Shown: one piece after another, positions 9,932 to 20,593 of the stretch | Numbering within the stretch: position 1 is the stretch's first letter | Layout of the letters: the number at the start of each line of letters is the position of its first letter | Source: Symbiodinium natans | Taxonomy: Eukaryota > Sar > Dinophyceae > Suessiales > Symbiodiniaceae | Assembly: GCA_905221605.1 (NCBI GenBank) | Contig: CAJNDS010000224.1 | Span: 973,085-1,024,084, forward strand | DNA length: 51,000 nucleotides | Reading direction: 5' to 3' | Made by a program: the position numbers and the translations under genes | Notes under the pieces: model-generated | Database searches by the model: none | Seen by the model: only the letters and a program-made list of their open reading frames with translations | Told to the model about the DNA's origin: nothing

Positions 9932-10099
9932 AGGTTTAGAGTTTGGGGGTTCAGGCTTTGGGGTTTAAGGGAGACCGAACCCTAAAGCCTAATCCCTGAA
10001 CCCTCGCAAATTCCTCGAACAACACCGAACCTTCAAACCCTGAAGTCCAAAGAAGAGACGCTTGTGCCTAACACACCGAAAGGCGTGAATCCCTTGTAT

Positions 10100-10240
10100 T
10101 CAGAGGCTTCTTATTCATCTTGACAAGATTTCTATTCATACAAGTACTTAATATGATTACTATATACTTGTAATCCGATTCCTGCTTTTGATTCTCATCT
10201 ATCGAAACCAATAAGAAGTCTATCAGTATTACTAGGCCGT
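10100..10240. other. AT-rich island
   Basis: AT-rich stretch with TATTCAT/TACTTAATATG words similar in style to 3690-4010. Nothing else recognised. Confidence 0.3.
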
Positions 10241-10504
10241 AAACCGACGGTGTGGGGACCGCCCGACCCCGGCCACTGCCATCATGTGGCTCGTTTTGTT
10301 GTAGAGACCCCTTCCAGCAGAGGCCCGCAGGTTAGATCACTGTATAAGACGAAGGCCCTAAGCCTTAAGCCCGAAGCCCTAAGCCCTAAGACCTCCCTTC
10401 CACTACCCTGGGCCCAGGAGCAGCACCCGCCAGCGGCCAACCCTGTTGGAGAGGTCCGCGCCACCCCGCGCCTCGGCCGCTCTTGAGGAGTCAGGGAGGC
10501 TTTC

Positions 10505-10680
10505 AGGGTTTCGGGGCTAAACGGGGTTTAGGGGCTTTAAAGGGTTTAGGGGCTTCAACGGGATTCAGGGGCTTAAAGGGGTTTAGAGGCTTTAAGGAGG
10601 TTTAGCGGCTTTAAGGGGTTAGGGTGTCGGGGCCAGGGTTTAGGGTTGAGGGCTTAAAGGCTTAAGGGGGTTTGGGATTT
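10505..10680. repeat. Compound repeat of GGGGTTTA and GGCTTTAA
   Basis: Alternating GGGGTTTAG and GGGCTTTAAA words give a decayed period of about 16-18 bp. Related octamers (GGCTTTAA) recur at 50420-50525. Confidence 0.7.
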
Positions 10681-11954
10681 TGGCTGAAACCTAAAATCTT
10701 GACTCCCCACCTCTTACTCGTAGGGTTTAGGGTTTGGGGTTCAGGGTTTAGGGTTTAGGGCTAGAGGTTTTCTTGTTGGTTTAGGGTTCATGTAATGGTA
10801 GTTTCCACCGAAAATGGTCCAATACTTCAGTGCGACCGCAGAGGGGGGCAGAAATCAGAAAGTACACCCCGATATGCCGGATTTTTTTCGTGCCTTGGAG
10901 GGTTTTGAAGTATGGGTCTAAACCTTAAACCCTAGACCCTAAACCCTAAGCCCTCTTAGGGCAAGCCAAGGGCCGAAACTAAGGGCCCCCGATCGACACC
11001 CCAAGGGTTGAGGGCTTGGGGTTTAGGGTTAGGGATTTAGGGTTTAGGGGTTTAGGGTTTAAGGAGTTTAGGGTTCAGGGCTTGGGTTTAGGGCTGGGGT
11101 TTAGGGGTTTAGGGGTTTAGGAGTTGCGCATGACCAGGTTCAGTTGCCCGAAAGCGCCTACTTGGAAGCCCTGTCGACTTAGTAAGCGGGGTTAGTAAGT
11201 CGGGTTATGGGGATTGCGAAAGAAAGTACTTCCCTACGGAGGACTATGTTGCCAGTGGGCTGCCCAACACAGATCATCGCCGTTCCGTTCTTCATGCTTC
11301 TCGGCTGCATAACCGAAGGGGCCGGCGCCTGCTAAACCCAAGCCCCGAATCCAGAAACCCTTTTCAACCGCCCAAAATAGCCCACAAACCTTGGTTAGGG
11401 GTTTAGGGTTTGGGATTTAGGGTTTAAGGCGCTTCAACCTTGCAAGCACGAAACCCTCATTGCCCATTCCTTCGCACCCTAAACCCTAAACCTTTAACCC
11501 TTAACCCTGAACCCTAAACCCTAAACCCTAAGCCCTAAACCGTAAATCCTAAATCCTAACCCCTAAACCCTGAACCCTAAACCCTGAACGCTGAACCCTG
11601 AACCCTTAGCTCTGATCCAGAGAACAAGCAGCTGGCTGAGTCCGAAACCCTCAGTCCTCGGATGGGGTGCTGGTGCCTCTGCCCCAAACCCAAATACGGG
11701 TCCTGTACTCTAAGCCCTAAACCCTACACCCTCAACCCTAAACCCTAAACCCTCAAACCCTCTAAACCTTTTGCACTTGTATTCCTCGTCCGATTCAGAA
11801 CACCGGGACCCCGCCCCGGCAGTATCTTGAGCCTGCTGAGTCCCTAATCCTAAAGCCTAAGCCCCAAACCCCTAAACCCTAGCCCTCAACCCTAAACTCC
11901 TAGACCCTAAGCCCCCTGAAGCGCTGGACCCCTAGACCCGAACCCTCCACCCTG
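10680..11954. repeat. Decayed telomere-like field with small unique gaps
   Basis: TTTAGGG-type words up to about 11120 and CCCTAAA-type from about 11470, separated by about 250 bp of unique sequence (11130-11340) with no recognised gene. Confidence 0.7.
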
Positions 11955-12075
11955 CTTGGAGGTTCATGGTACTTAGTAACCCAGTTGTAGCTGTACTTAT
12001 AGCCCAGTTTATGACCCTATTAGGGTTATCCCCATTGTTATAATTGGGTTTCTGCGTTCCCTGAACCTCCAAGTA
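11955..12075. mobile_element. MITE family F1, copy b
   Basis: TIRs CTTGGAGGTTCATGGTACTT and TGAACCTCCAAG, interior with ACTTATAGCCCAGTTTATGACC and ATAATTGGGTT as in other F1 copies. 121 bp, non-coding. Confidence 0.75.
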
Positions 12076-12119
12076 CTATGCGGTAGCGCAAGGCCTGTCA
12101 TGGCGCCGGCCATGAGGCC

Positions 12120-12770
12120 GTGTGGGCTTCGGGACTTTTGGTTTTGAGGATTTCCGGATTTAGGGTTTAGGGTTCAGGGGGTTTTGGGTTGAGGGGTTTG
12201 GGGTTTAGGGCTGGGGTTTCGGGGTTGAGATTGAGAGTTTTCGGGCTTTTGTCCTTGCGGGTTGTAGGGTGTCGGGTTTATAATCAGGGCTTAGGATTTT
12301 CAAGTTCGTTTGGGCTTTTGAGGTTTCGGGTTCAGGATATCAGGAGGCCGGGGTTTAGGGTTTAGGATTTTTAGTTTAGGGGTTTAGGATGTTTAGTTTA
12401 GGGGTTTAGGGTTTATGGTTTAGGGATCAGGGCATGGGGCTTAGGATTTTTAGTTTAGGGGTTTTCGCGGCTTAGATGTTTTAGGGGGGTCAGGGATGTC
12501 GATGAGATGAGGAGCTTTTGGTTCACGATTTTTCGTGGGTTTGGAGGTTAGGGGGTTTAGAGGTTAGGGCTTCGGGACTTTTAGATTTGGGGCTTCGGGT
12601 GTTAGGGGTCAAAGCATTCTAGTTTGAGGGTTTAGGGTTTAGGGTGGAATGGTTCAGGCCATGAACTATGTGCAGGGTCTAGGGTTTTAGGGCTGTAGGG
12701 CTGAGGGTTGTAGGGTTGGAGGGACTGTGGGTTCAGGATTTAGGGGTTCAGGGTTTTGTGGTTCCCCAAG
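12120..12770. repeat. Highly decayed TTTAGGG field
   Basis: G-rich strand on +: TTTAGGG, TTTCGGG, TTCAGGG and longer spaced variants over 650 bp, with no exon-like island. Confidence 0.75.
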
Positions 12771-13019
12771 CCCTAAGGCCTCAACCCGAATTCGTATTAG
12801 GTAGGCTTCGCGAGCCCTACCCCAAGCTCCAAAATCCCTTCATGAATCTTCCTTCAATTGTAATATGGACTTAATACGATGTAAGGAACACTACATGAAC
12901 CGTAGGCCCTGAATCCTAAACTCGGCCCTTATCCCCCCCAAATAAGATATTGGAGTCTTTGGGTGAAGACGGCCTTTGCATTAACCAAAAGAAGAACACA
13001 GGGACTTCACGTAGGGACC

Positions 13020-13118
13020 TCAACCCTAAGCCCTAAACCCTAAACCCTAAACCCTACACCCTAAACCTTAAACCCTAAAGCCTAAACCCTAAACCCTAAA
13101 CCCTAAACCCCTAAACCC
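13020..13118. repeat. CCCTAAA array
   Basis: CCCTAAA with CCCTACA and CCTTAAA variants. Confidence 0.9.
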
Positions 13119-13239
13119 TGCACCCTAAGCAAGGGCTCTTGGAGTCTGCTGGAGTCATTCCAGGGCCCTCGGCAAGCCTGACCTTGGTTCTGCGAAGTTT
13201 CTTCGTTTCACATCCCCTGAGCACTGAGCCGATAGACCG

Positions 13240-13765
13240 TGGAACCCTAAACCCTAAACCCTAAACCCCTAAACCCTAAACCCTAAACCCTAAACCCTAA
13301 ACCCTAAACCCTAAACCCTAAACCCTAAACCCTAAACCCTAAACCCTAAAACATAAACCCTAAACCCTAAACCCTAAACCCTAAACCCTAAACCCTAAAC
13401 CCTAAACCCTAAACCCTAAACCCTAAACCCTAAACCCTACACGCTAAACCCTAAACCCTAAACCCTAAACCCTAAACCCTAAACCCTAAACCCTAAACCC
13501 TAAACCCTAAACCCTAAACCCTGAACCCTGAACCCTGAACCGTAAACCCTAAACCCTAAACCTTAAACCCTAACCCCTAAACCTTAACCCGTAGAACCCT
13601 AAACCGTAGAACCCTAAACCCTAAACCCAACCCCAGAACCCTAAACCCTAAACCGTAGAACCCTAAACCGTAGAAAACCCTAAACCCTAAACCCCAAACC
13701 CTAAACCCTCAAACCCGACACCCTAAATCCTAAGCCCTGAAACCCTAAACCCTAAGCCCTAAACT
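13240..13765. repeat. Long CCCTAAA array grading into variants
   Basis: About 270 bp of nearly perfect CCCTAAA, then increasing CCCTGAA, CCGTAAA and CCGTAGAA variants toward 13.7 kb. One edge is clean and the other decayed. Confidence 0.93.
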
Positions 13766-13875
13766 CCGCCGCGCCGAAGCGCGAAGGCCGCAACCAACGC
13801 TGGTTCCATGCGTGGCGGCGCAGGAGCAGCTTCCTGAGGAGCGTGCGGCTTTGGGCTTTGCCCAAAGCCTTCAAA
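13764..13875 (+). CDS. Exon-like island, unknown
   Basis: GC-rich island. One frame reads QEQLPEERAAL, weakly like the QLPVER core of exon C (817 and 19287). Another open frame reads SAAPKREGRNQRWFHAW. Which is coding cannot be decided from sequence alone. Confidence 0.25.
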
Positions 13876-14232
13876 CCCTGAACGCTTTTGGGGTTAGGGT
13901 TTCGGGTTTAGGGTTTGGGTTCAGGATTTTAGGGTCCGCTAGACAAGGTGAGGATTTCAGGGCAAAAGCCCCAAACCCTAAGCCCTTTTGCACTTTTATG
14001 GTTCTGAGAGTTCAAGGGTCTTCTGGCGAAGTCCCCCAGTTTTTTTCAGCGTTTCGGGTAGAGGGTGCTGGGGGCTTTAAGGCTTTGGGATTTAGGGTTT
14101 AGGGTTTAGGGTGGCGGAAGTCTCTAGCTGTAGCTGTTGAACGTGTTTGGGGTTCAGGGTTCAGGGCCAGTTGCATGTTGGTGTTCAGAGTGCAGGCCTT
14201 TAGGTTCAGGGTATGCGGGCTGGACCCCCTGG

Positions 14233-14322
14233 TTCTGAGTAAGGAATGAGGGAATGAGGGCTCTACATATACCCCTTAAGGGATTTTATGGGGCCCGTAG
14301 TCCCTCATTCCCCACTAAGAAC
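14233..14322. mobile_element. MITE family F4 hairpin
   Basis: Left arm GAGTAAGGAATGAGGGAATG and right arm TCCCTCATTCCCCACTAAG are inverted copies around a short loop with CCCCTTAAGGG. Single arms recur at 14347-14376 and 38930-38966. Confidence 0.6.
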
Positions 14323-14509
14323 TCGAAACCATAAACCCTAAACCCAGGGCCCTCATTCCCTACTAAGAGCCAGCCAGTAGAGGCAGATAGAGCATCGGGA
14401 GCTTGACGTTGAAGCCACTCGGAGTTAGGTGGAGCGAGTCACGAGCGTGCCTGTAGGGTTTAGGGTACCGTGAACTAAACCCACAACCCTAAACCCAAAA
14501 ACCCTAAAC

Positions 14510-14633
14510 CCGAGACCCTAAACCCTAAACCCGAGACCCTAAGCCCTAAGCCCTAAGCCCTAAACCCTAAACCCTAAACCCTAAACCCCGAGACCCTAAG
14601 CCCTAAACCCTAAACCCTAAACCCTAAAACCCT
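14510..14633. repeat. CCCTAAA array with CCCGAGA variants
   Basis: CCCTAAA/CCCTAAG units interspersed with ACCCGAGACCCT. Confidence 0.88.
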
Positions 14634-14739
14634 AGAGGCTTCACAAAGGCGACTGAGGAAACTCGCAACCCGAGCCCGCTGCGAGGAGCCCGTGGTGACA
14701 GCCGTGCACGCTGCCAAGGAGGGCGGTACTTTGCATGTA
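14634..14739 (+). CDS. Exon-like island, unknown
   Basis: Open frame reading RLRKLATRARCEEPVVTAVH, then A-A-K-E-G-G-T-L-H-V, between a CCCTAAA and a TTTAGGG array. A TAG|AG precedes it and CAT|GTAGGG follows, so the donor would come from the telomeric array. Basic N-terminal half. No domain recognised. Confidence 0.4.
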
Positions 14740-15393
14740 GGGCTTAGGGTTTGGGGTTTAGGGTTTAGGGTTTAGGGTTTAGGGCTTTGTTCAGGGTTTA
14801 GGGCTTAGGGTTTGGGGTTGAGGGTGGGGTTTAGGGTTTAGGGTTTAGGGTTTAGGGTTTAGGGTTTAGGGTTTAGGGTTTAGGGTTTAGTGTGTAGGGT
14901 TTAGGGTTTAGGGTTTAGGGTTTAGGGTTTAGGGCTTAGGGTTTAGGGTTTAGGGTTTAGGGTTTAGGGCTTTGTTCAGGGTTTAGGGCTTAGGGTTTGG
15001 GGTTGAGGGTGGGGTTTAGGGTTTAGGGTTTAGGGTTTAGGGTTTAGGGTTTAGGGTTTAGGGTTTAGGGTTTAGGGTTTAGGGTTTAGGGTTTAGGGTT
15101 TAGTGTGTAGGGTTTAGGGTTTAGGGTTTAGGGTTTAGGGTTTAGGGTTTAGGGTTTAGGGTTTAGGGTTTAGGGCTTTGTTCAGGGTTTAGGGCTTAGG
15201 GTTTAGGGTTTCGGGTATAGGGTTTCGGGTTTAGGGTTTAGGGCTTAGGGTTTGGGGTTTGGGGTTTAGATTTTATTGTTCAGGGTTTAGGGTTTGGGGT
15301 TTAGGGTTTATTGTTGAGGGTTTAGGGTTTGGGGTTTAGGGTTTAGGGCTTAGGGTTTAGGGTTTAGGGCTTAGGGCTTAGGGTTTAGGGCTT
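14737..15393. repeat. TTTAGGG array with higher-order organisation
   Basis: A marker segment GGGCTTTGTTCAGGG recurs at about 14782, 14967 and 15173 (spacing 185 and 206 bp). A second marker, AGTGTGTAGGG, recurs at about 14889 and 15102. Spacing differences are multiples of 7, so the blocks were duplicated and then changed in heptamer number. Confidence 0.85.
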
Positions 15394-15396
15394 CAG

Positions 15397-15687
15397 GTGT
15401 TGAGCGGCACGCAAGGTTCTTATGGTTTAGAACGGGTTTGCCGTCAAATCACTGCAGGGTGGAAGCATGATAGCAGCCATGTCGGAGTCTCTTCAATTCA
15501 AGTCGCAACGTGGGGCCCAGCCACACTTGACATCGATGTTTTGGCCTTGCTGAGGTGCCCTAGTGCTGCTCTTGAAGAGCGCCTGCAGCTGTCTGCAGCG
15601 CTCTTGAGGGCCGTTGAGTGCATCAAGGGCCTTCGTGACAAATTGCGGCCCTCAACTGCCATGCCTCTTGTCATTCATTTCGTATAG
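15397..15687 (+). CDS. Terminal exon of unknown gene
   Basis: Longest single exon-like island outside the two large ORFs: 96 codons after a CTTCAG|G acceptor at 15396, ending in TAG at 15685. The first codon is GTG, so this is an internal reading start, not an initiator. The frame runs VLSGTQGSYGLERVCRQITA, passes ATLDIDVLALLRC and a Leu/Ala-rich helix (EERLQLSAALLRAVECIKGL), and ends MPLVIHFV. Telomeric array stands in front; decayed repeat starts about 100 bp after the stop. The Leu/Ala helix and absence of repeat-derived residues argue for a real product. Function unknown. Confidence 0.5.
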   Translation: MLSGTQGSYGLERVCRQITAGWKHDSSHVGVSSIQVATWGPATLDIDVLALLRCPSAALEERLQLSAALLRAVECIKGLRDKLRPSTAMPLVIHFV

Positions 15688-15769
15688 AGTGGCGTTCTGG
15701 CTTTAATCTGGACAATCTGGAAGAAGAGGGCGATGGAGGTGGCAAGAGATCCACGCCACCCCGAAACAC

Positions 15770-16445
15770 GCAAACCCCAAAACCCTAGATTCAAACGCCT
15801 CAACAAACCCTAAAACCCTAAAACCCTAAAAACCCTAAACCCTAAACCCTAAACCCTAAACCCTAAACCCTAAATCCAGAACTCTCAAACACTTAGGTGC
15901 GGTCACCCTGAACTTTTGCTTTGGGGGCATTGTGAGCCTTGAAGCCCTAGACCAAAAACCCCCCAAAACAAAACCCTAACCCCTAAGCCCTGAGCCCTAC
16001 ACCCTACACACTTAACCCTAAACCCTACAACCCTACTACCCTAAAACACAAACCCAAAGCCCTACCCCCAAACAAAAGAACAAAAAGAACAACTTAAGGG
16101 GATCCGCGGCTCGGTTTAACAGCTCCCCCCTCTCCCCCTCCCCCCAGACGTTCGGAGGTCCTCAGCTTAGGGTTTGGGGTTGACGTTTAGGGTTTAGGGT
16201 TGAGGGGGTTTAGGGGTTTCAGGGGGTTTAGGGGGGTCTTAGGGGTTTTAGGGGGCCTAGGGGGCAGTGTCTTTGGCTCAGGGTGGGTTTCGGGTTGAGG
16301 GCTGAGGGTTGCGTAGCGGTTCAGTGAGTAGACGTTGTTGTGCGCCTCGCGCTTTAGGGGGTTTAGGGGTTAGGGGTTAGGGATCAAGGTTTAGGATTTC
16401 GGGTTAGGTTTAGGGTTTGGGGTAGAGAGCTTACGGTGTAGGTTT
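15770..16445. repeat. Decayed telomere-like field
   Basis: CCCTAAA/CCCTAAAA words to about 16080, then TTTAGGG/TTTAGGGG words, with no exon-like island of note. Confidence 0.7.
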
Positions 16446-16449
16446 TAGG

Positions 16450-16546
16450 TTGGGATGTTCCCCCTTTTTTACTAAGAGTCCTTCATAGGGATTATAATAG
16501 AGGTTACTATAGTCCCTATTAAGGACTGTTCGTGTAAGGGGGGACA
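16450..16546. mobile_element. MITE family F2, copy with right end replaced by telomeric repeat
   Basis: Left TIR TTGGGATGTTCCCCCTTTTT, interior ACTAAGAGTCCTTCATAGGG, right arm TAAGGGGGGACAT. The final CCCAA of the TIR is missing and CCCTAAA repeat begins instead. Confidence 0.7.
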
Positions 16547-16650
16547 TAAACCCTAAACCCTAAACCCTAACCCTAAACCCTAAACCCTAAACCTGAACCC
16601 CAAACCCTAAACCCTAAACCCTAAACCCTAACCCTTAAACCCTAAACCCT
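16547..16650. repeat. CCCTAAA array
   Basis: Starts exactly where the F2 terminus is cut. Confidence 0.9.
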
Positions 16651-16679
16651 AAAGGGTTCAGGTTTAGGCTTTAGGAACG

Positions 16680-16775
16680 GCTGATGAGAAGGCTCCGGCC
16701 TGGGACGCGGCGGCGATGTCAGACACGACGGCAGACGATGAGGTGCTCTGTGGCCCAAAGCGTCAAGCACTGCTT
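16680..16775 (+). CDS. Exon-like island, unknown
   Basis: Open frame A-D-E-K-A-P-A-W-D-A-A-A-M then SDTTADDEVLCGPKRQALLQ, acidic with G/C-ending codons. It lies between two telomere-like fields. No relative in the window. Confidence 0.4.
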
Positions 16776-17058
16776 CAAACCCTAAACCCTAAACCCTAAA
16801 CCCTAAACCGTAAACCCTACACCCCCGTAAACCCTAAACCCCAAACCCCTAAACCCTAAACCCTCGTCCTAAACCCCAAGCCCTAAACCCCAACCCTAAG
16901 TCTAGGACCGTTTCAGGTTTTACCAACCCTAAGCCCTCCACCCTAACGCCCTATGTCTACCCTTTTTCGAGGACCCGTGGCTCCCTGAGAAGCCGCATGT
17001 TTAGCAAACGAAGGACTTCGGTTTTGATTTCTCGGTTGCTGGGAACCGAGCGACAGAG

Positions 17059-17182
<124 letters not shown>

Positions 17183-17370
17183 GCGGGGGTCGACGAGGCG
17201 AAAAGACAGGCTTTTTGGGGGGTTTTTCGAAATCGCCGAAGAGGTTTTTTCCGGAAACTGGCCTCCGGGGGGTATCCGGGCCCGTCACTCCGAAGAGATC
17301 CGGGCGAGAAGTTTGGCCCGGGAGGAAAAGACAGGCAGGGGGGGGGGGGGGGGGGGGCGTTTTCGACGGG
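17183..17370. other. GC-rich core between twin CCCTCAA arrays, with 20-G run
   Basis: 188 bp containing AAAAGACAGGC twice (about 17198 and 17326) and an uninterrupted run of 20 G at 17338-17357. Open frames through it are mostly translations of the flanking heptamer, and no gene is claimed. Confidence 0.6.
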
Positions 17371-17495
<125 letters not shown>

Positions 17496-17589
17496 GGTTA
17501 GGGTTTAAGGTTTAGGGTTTAGGGTTCAGGGTTTGGGGTTTTGGGTGTAGGGTTTAGGGCTTGTTGGGTTCTGGGCTCCTCTCTGAAGC

Positions 17590-17653
17590 ATGTTGCCAAC
17601 ACCAGAAAGAATGCCCTTATTCTACCATGAGGACTGGGCTACTCAGATCAAGG
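17590..17653 (+). CDS. Exon-like island interrupted by F2 MITE
   Basis: Open frame MLPTPERMPLFYHEDWATQ then I-K, ending at the F2 insertion site GATCAAGG. CTCTGAAG stands just before the ATG and may be an acceptor. Removing the element plus one copy of the 8-bp duplication gives a continuous frame for 21 further codons to TAG near 17821. The insertion has AG|GT at both duplication copies, so splicing at those sites would remove it exactly. Function unknown. Confidence 0.4.
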
Positions 17654-17751
17654 TTGGGATGTTCCCCATTATACTAACAGTCCTTACTGGTGGTTATAGT
17701 CGGGGTACTGTAATCCCTATTCAGACTGTTAGTATAAGGGGAACGTGCCAA
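17654..17751. mobile_element. MITE family F2 with 8-bp target duplication (candidate introner)
   Basis: TIRs TTGGGATGTTCCCC and GGGGAACGTGCCAA. The 8-bp duplication GATCAAGG is at 17646-17653 and 17752-17759. 98 bp, non-coding. An 8-bp duplication is typical of hAT-like and some other cut-and-paste superfamilies; I cannot assign one from the TIR. Confidence 0.8.
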
Positions 17752-18181
17752 GATCAAGGTTTTTTGTCCCCGATACCCGAAGCCTTCAACCCGAAACACA
17801 ACAAGGGGTTTAGCAGCTTAGCAACCGTGAAAGCAAGCTCACAGCAGGGGGATACAGAAACGGAGCACCAATGAGATTTATGCATTGCATCGGAAACAGG
17901 TGCCTTCGCGTGAGATGCCGAACCCCCCACCCCGCTGGGTCTGTCGGGCGCCATTCCCATATAGTACTTTCTGCCGCTGCACGGCGAGACGCCAGAAAGC
18001 CTAAGCCCTTGGGTCTCTGCGAAGCGACCGGAGCAACTTCGCAATTCCAAACTCAAAGCCCTACGGTATCGTGAGGTTCAGTTCTGATGTAATCGCTAGT
18101 CTCTCCGTGCACAGCCTGTCACTTTTGCTCACGTGCTTCGGGCAATCATGTCCATGTCCAGTTGCCCTTGGGACCGCATGC

Positions 18182-18350
18182 ATAAACCCTAAACCCTAAA
18201 CCCTAAACCCTAAACCCCAAACCCCAAACCCTAAACCCTAAACCCTAAACCCTAAACCCTAAACCCTAAACCCTAAACCCTAAACCCTAAACCCTAAACC
18301 CTAAACCCTAAACCCTAAACCCGAAACCCTAAACCCTAAACCCTAAAGGT
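18182..18350. repeat. CCCTAAA array ending in an inverted junction
   Basis: Nearly perfect CCCTAAA, then CCCTAAAGGTTTAGGG, a tail-to-tail switch of strand 30 bp before exon A copy 2. Confidence 0.93.
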
Positions 18351-18377
18351 TTAGGGCTCAGCTTTGGGGGACAGATG

Positions 18378-18434
18378 ATGGACCTGGAGAGCGTCAGCGA
18401 CCTCGAGTCCGAGTGGGCCAGGGTGCTTACGGAG
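18378..18434 (+). CDS. Exon A of small duplicated gene, copy 2
   Basis: Nineteen codons, MDLESVSDLESEW then A-R-V-L-T-E, after ACAGATG; a second in-frame ATG lies one codon upstream (18375). It is aligned without gaps to 203-259 and differs mainly at third positions. The donor here would be GT (GAG|GTCTCC) where copy 1 has GC. Exons C and B follow at 19287 and 19981. Unknown function. Confidence 0.6.
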
Positions 18435-18439
18435 GTCTC

Positions 18440-18605
18440 CTCCGGGAGGTTTTGTGGTTTGGGGTTTAGGGTTTGGGGTTTAGGGTTTCGGGTTTAGTGT
18501 TTCGGGTTTAGGGTTTAGGGTTTCGGGTTAGGGTTTAGGGTTTGGTGTTTAGGGTTTGAGGTTGAGGGTTTGGAGTTTCGGGTTTTGGGTTTTGGGTTTT
18601 GAGTG
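18440..18605. repeat. Decayed TTTAGGG array in putative intron
   Basis: TTTAGGG, TTTCGGG and TTTGGGG units directly after exon A copy 2. Confidence 0.85.
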
Positions 18606-18619
18606 TTGTCCTTAGGGTG

Positions 18620-18720
18620 AGGAACGAGGGAGCTCAGCGTCCCTCGCCGCCCATGTTCGTTGTGGCTATGAGTGGGGGCACGGTAGGTTTGACTTCAAAC
18701 AACGCTGGCTTGGGTTTAGC
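18620..18720 (+). CDS. Exon-like island inside gene copy 2
   Basis: Open frame including RGSSASLAAHVRCGYEWGHG then R-F-D-F-K-Q-R-W-L-G. No counterpart was found in copy 1, so it may be an extra exon, a diverged exon or chance. Confidence 0.3.
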
Positions 18721-18879
18721 CTAACACACCCAAACCCTAAACCCTAAACCCTAACCGTAAACCCTACGCCCTAAACCCGAAACCCCAAACCCTGACGCCT
18801 CAAGCCGCAAGCCCAAACTTGTGGCGAGACTTGAGAGGGCTCCTAAACCCTAAAGCCTAAACCCTAAACCCCCCAAACT

Positions 18880-19170
18880 TTTCAGAGGGCCTTTTTCTGC
18901 AAAGCCCCTGAAAATGTTGTGGTTGTTGAGGACGTTGGCTCTTTGTGAAAGTATTGAGGTGTGTTCCCTTAGCGTGGGTCCCATACCTTCTTCAGAAAGG
19001 GTTACGAAGGATGGGTTCCCTGGGTTCTTATCGGTTTGTTGAGGGGTATATGGGGGGGGTATCAAGTAATGGTCCCCATGGAAGGTAATGGAGGTTTGGT
19101 GGCCCAACCCGCAAGTGTGGAACCTCGTCGGACGAGCATGATGAGTGTTTTTGGGTCCTTTCGTCCATGG
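18880..19170. other. Non-repeat spacer
   Basis: Contains words loosely like family F5 (CAGAAAGGG, GGGTTCCCTGGGTTCTTAT). No convincing gene. Confidence 0.25.
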
Positions 19171-19286
19171 GTTGGGGTTCCAAACCCGAAAACCTAGACC
19201 CTGAACCCGGTTCAGGGTTTCGGGGTTTGGACTTTTGGGTTACGCGTTTGGGGGTAGAGGGCTACGGCAGCCTTCATCCCTGTCAG

Positions 19287-19330
19287 GGTTCTGCGCAGCT
19301 GCCTGTGGAGAGGCCACAGCTGGGGTCAGG
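19287..19330 (+). CDS. Exon C of small duplicated gene, copy 2
   Basis: After CCTGTCAG|G the frame reads GSAQLPVERPQLGSG. It aligns with 817-860, with five synonymous differences in the shared core. The 3' limit is uncertain; CAG|GGCGA near 19329 is one possibility. Confidence 0.5.
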
Positions 19331-19941
19331 GCGATTTTTCTTCGCAGGGTTTTTCTAGGGCTTTAGGCAAAAATAGGGTTTATAGTGGGGTTGATACAAG
19401 GTCTGGTTGATCATAGGTAGGGTTTAGAGCTTGCGGTTTAGCTGGGAGGTTCATGAGTTGTGATAGCATGGGTTTTAAGTGGGGCAGCTACAGCTCTGAC
19501 TCTCTGAACTTCTGTGACCTACTTGTATCTACCCATGAGCTTTCAGAAGGGCCGTAGGCTTGTCTCGTGTTTAGCATGGGGTCTTGTGGGCTTTCTTAGG
19601 GGTACTTGGAAATAATTTTTAACTTTTGGGTACTTTAATTCCTAAGAAATAGCTAGAATTATAGGTTTTTGCCAGGGTTCCAAGTTCAGTACAGCTTTAG
19701 GGTATAGTCACTACATCTGAAATGACCTTGCACCCTGGACTCCGAGAGAGCTTGTGACACTGTGGCCCCAACTTCCCCCTCACTTCTCTTTCCCTATTTC
19801 TTGTTCTTCATCTCTTTCGCTCCTTCTTCTCTCTTTCCTGTGTATCCTCCCTCTCATACTGCCTGGGTGTGCACTATTGTAGGGTTGAGGGAGTCGGGCT
19901 CAGGGCTACGAATGTTCTTCGGACGTACTTGGCTAGCTCAA

Positions 19942-20043
19942 GCAGGACCTGAAGGGGAAGACTCGTTGGCTCTTCCTCTGAGGACCTTCATCCAGTTCAA
20001 CACGCGGGCACATGTGCACCGTCGCCGCTCCAAGTCCGTTTGA
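19942..20043 (+). CDS. Last exon B of small duplicated gene, copy 2
   Basis: Frame EGEDSLALPLRTFIQFNTR then AHVHRRRSKSV and TGA at 20041. The open frame extends upstream without a clear acceptor, so the start is approximate. The conserved part is from 19981. Relation to 1762-1845 is as described there. Confidence 0.55.
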   Translation, partial: AGPEGEDSLALPLRTFIQFNTRAHVHRRRSKSV

Positions 20044-20182
20044 GCAAAGGGGAGTCGGTTTTGGAGGTTTGGGCCCACAACTCTCACACAGCCCCGGAAC
20101 TTGATATGGGAGTTTCCGAAATTCGGGGTACCCTATTTGGGTCCTTATTCTAAGGGGATCCCACATTCGACATTCGGGCACC

Positions 20183-20485
20183 CTAAACCCTAAACCCTAA
20201 ACCCTCAACCCTAGACCCTAAACCCTAAACCCCATTTTCGTGAACCCCCATATGTCTTTCGGTGTGGAACACTAGCCCAGTCCGTTCAAGCCTTGGCCCT
20301 TCCCTCGCGGACCCCCCTTTCTTCACTTCTGGGCTCATCCCAAGGCGAGCCGGAAGCATCCAGAGCCTATCCCCCTCAACCCTCAACCCTCAACCCTCAA
20401 CCCTAAACCCTAAACCCTAAACCCTAAACCCTAAACCCTAAACCCCAAACCCTAACCCTAACCCCTAACCCCTATATAAGCCCTA
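20183..20485. repeat. CCCTAAA/CCCTCAA arrays
   Basis: CCCTAAA at 20183-20230, then after about 140 bp of mixed sequence CCCTCAA units at 20373-20400 that switch to CCCTAAA. This is a direct junction of two unit types. Confidence 0.88.
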
Positions 20486-20593
20486 AACCCTATCCCCAAC
20501 AGACTGCGCCCTGATTCTGATAATGAAGCCCTGGACACTTGCGCGCCTCTAGCCACAAGCTTCAACACCGAAACCCTAAACCCCTTCAACCCT

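Noticed and set aside
6238-15393. CRISPR array
   Set aside because: Repeats are contiguous 7-8-mers without unique spacers of constant size, in eukaryotic context.
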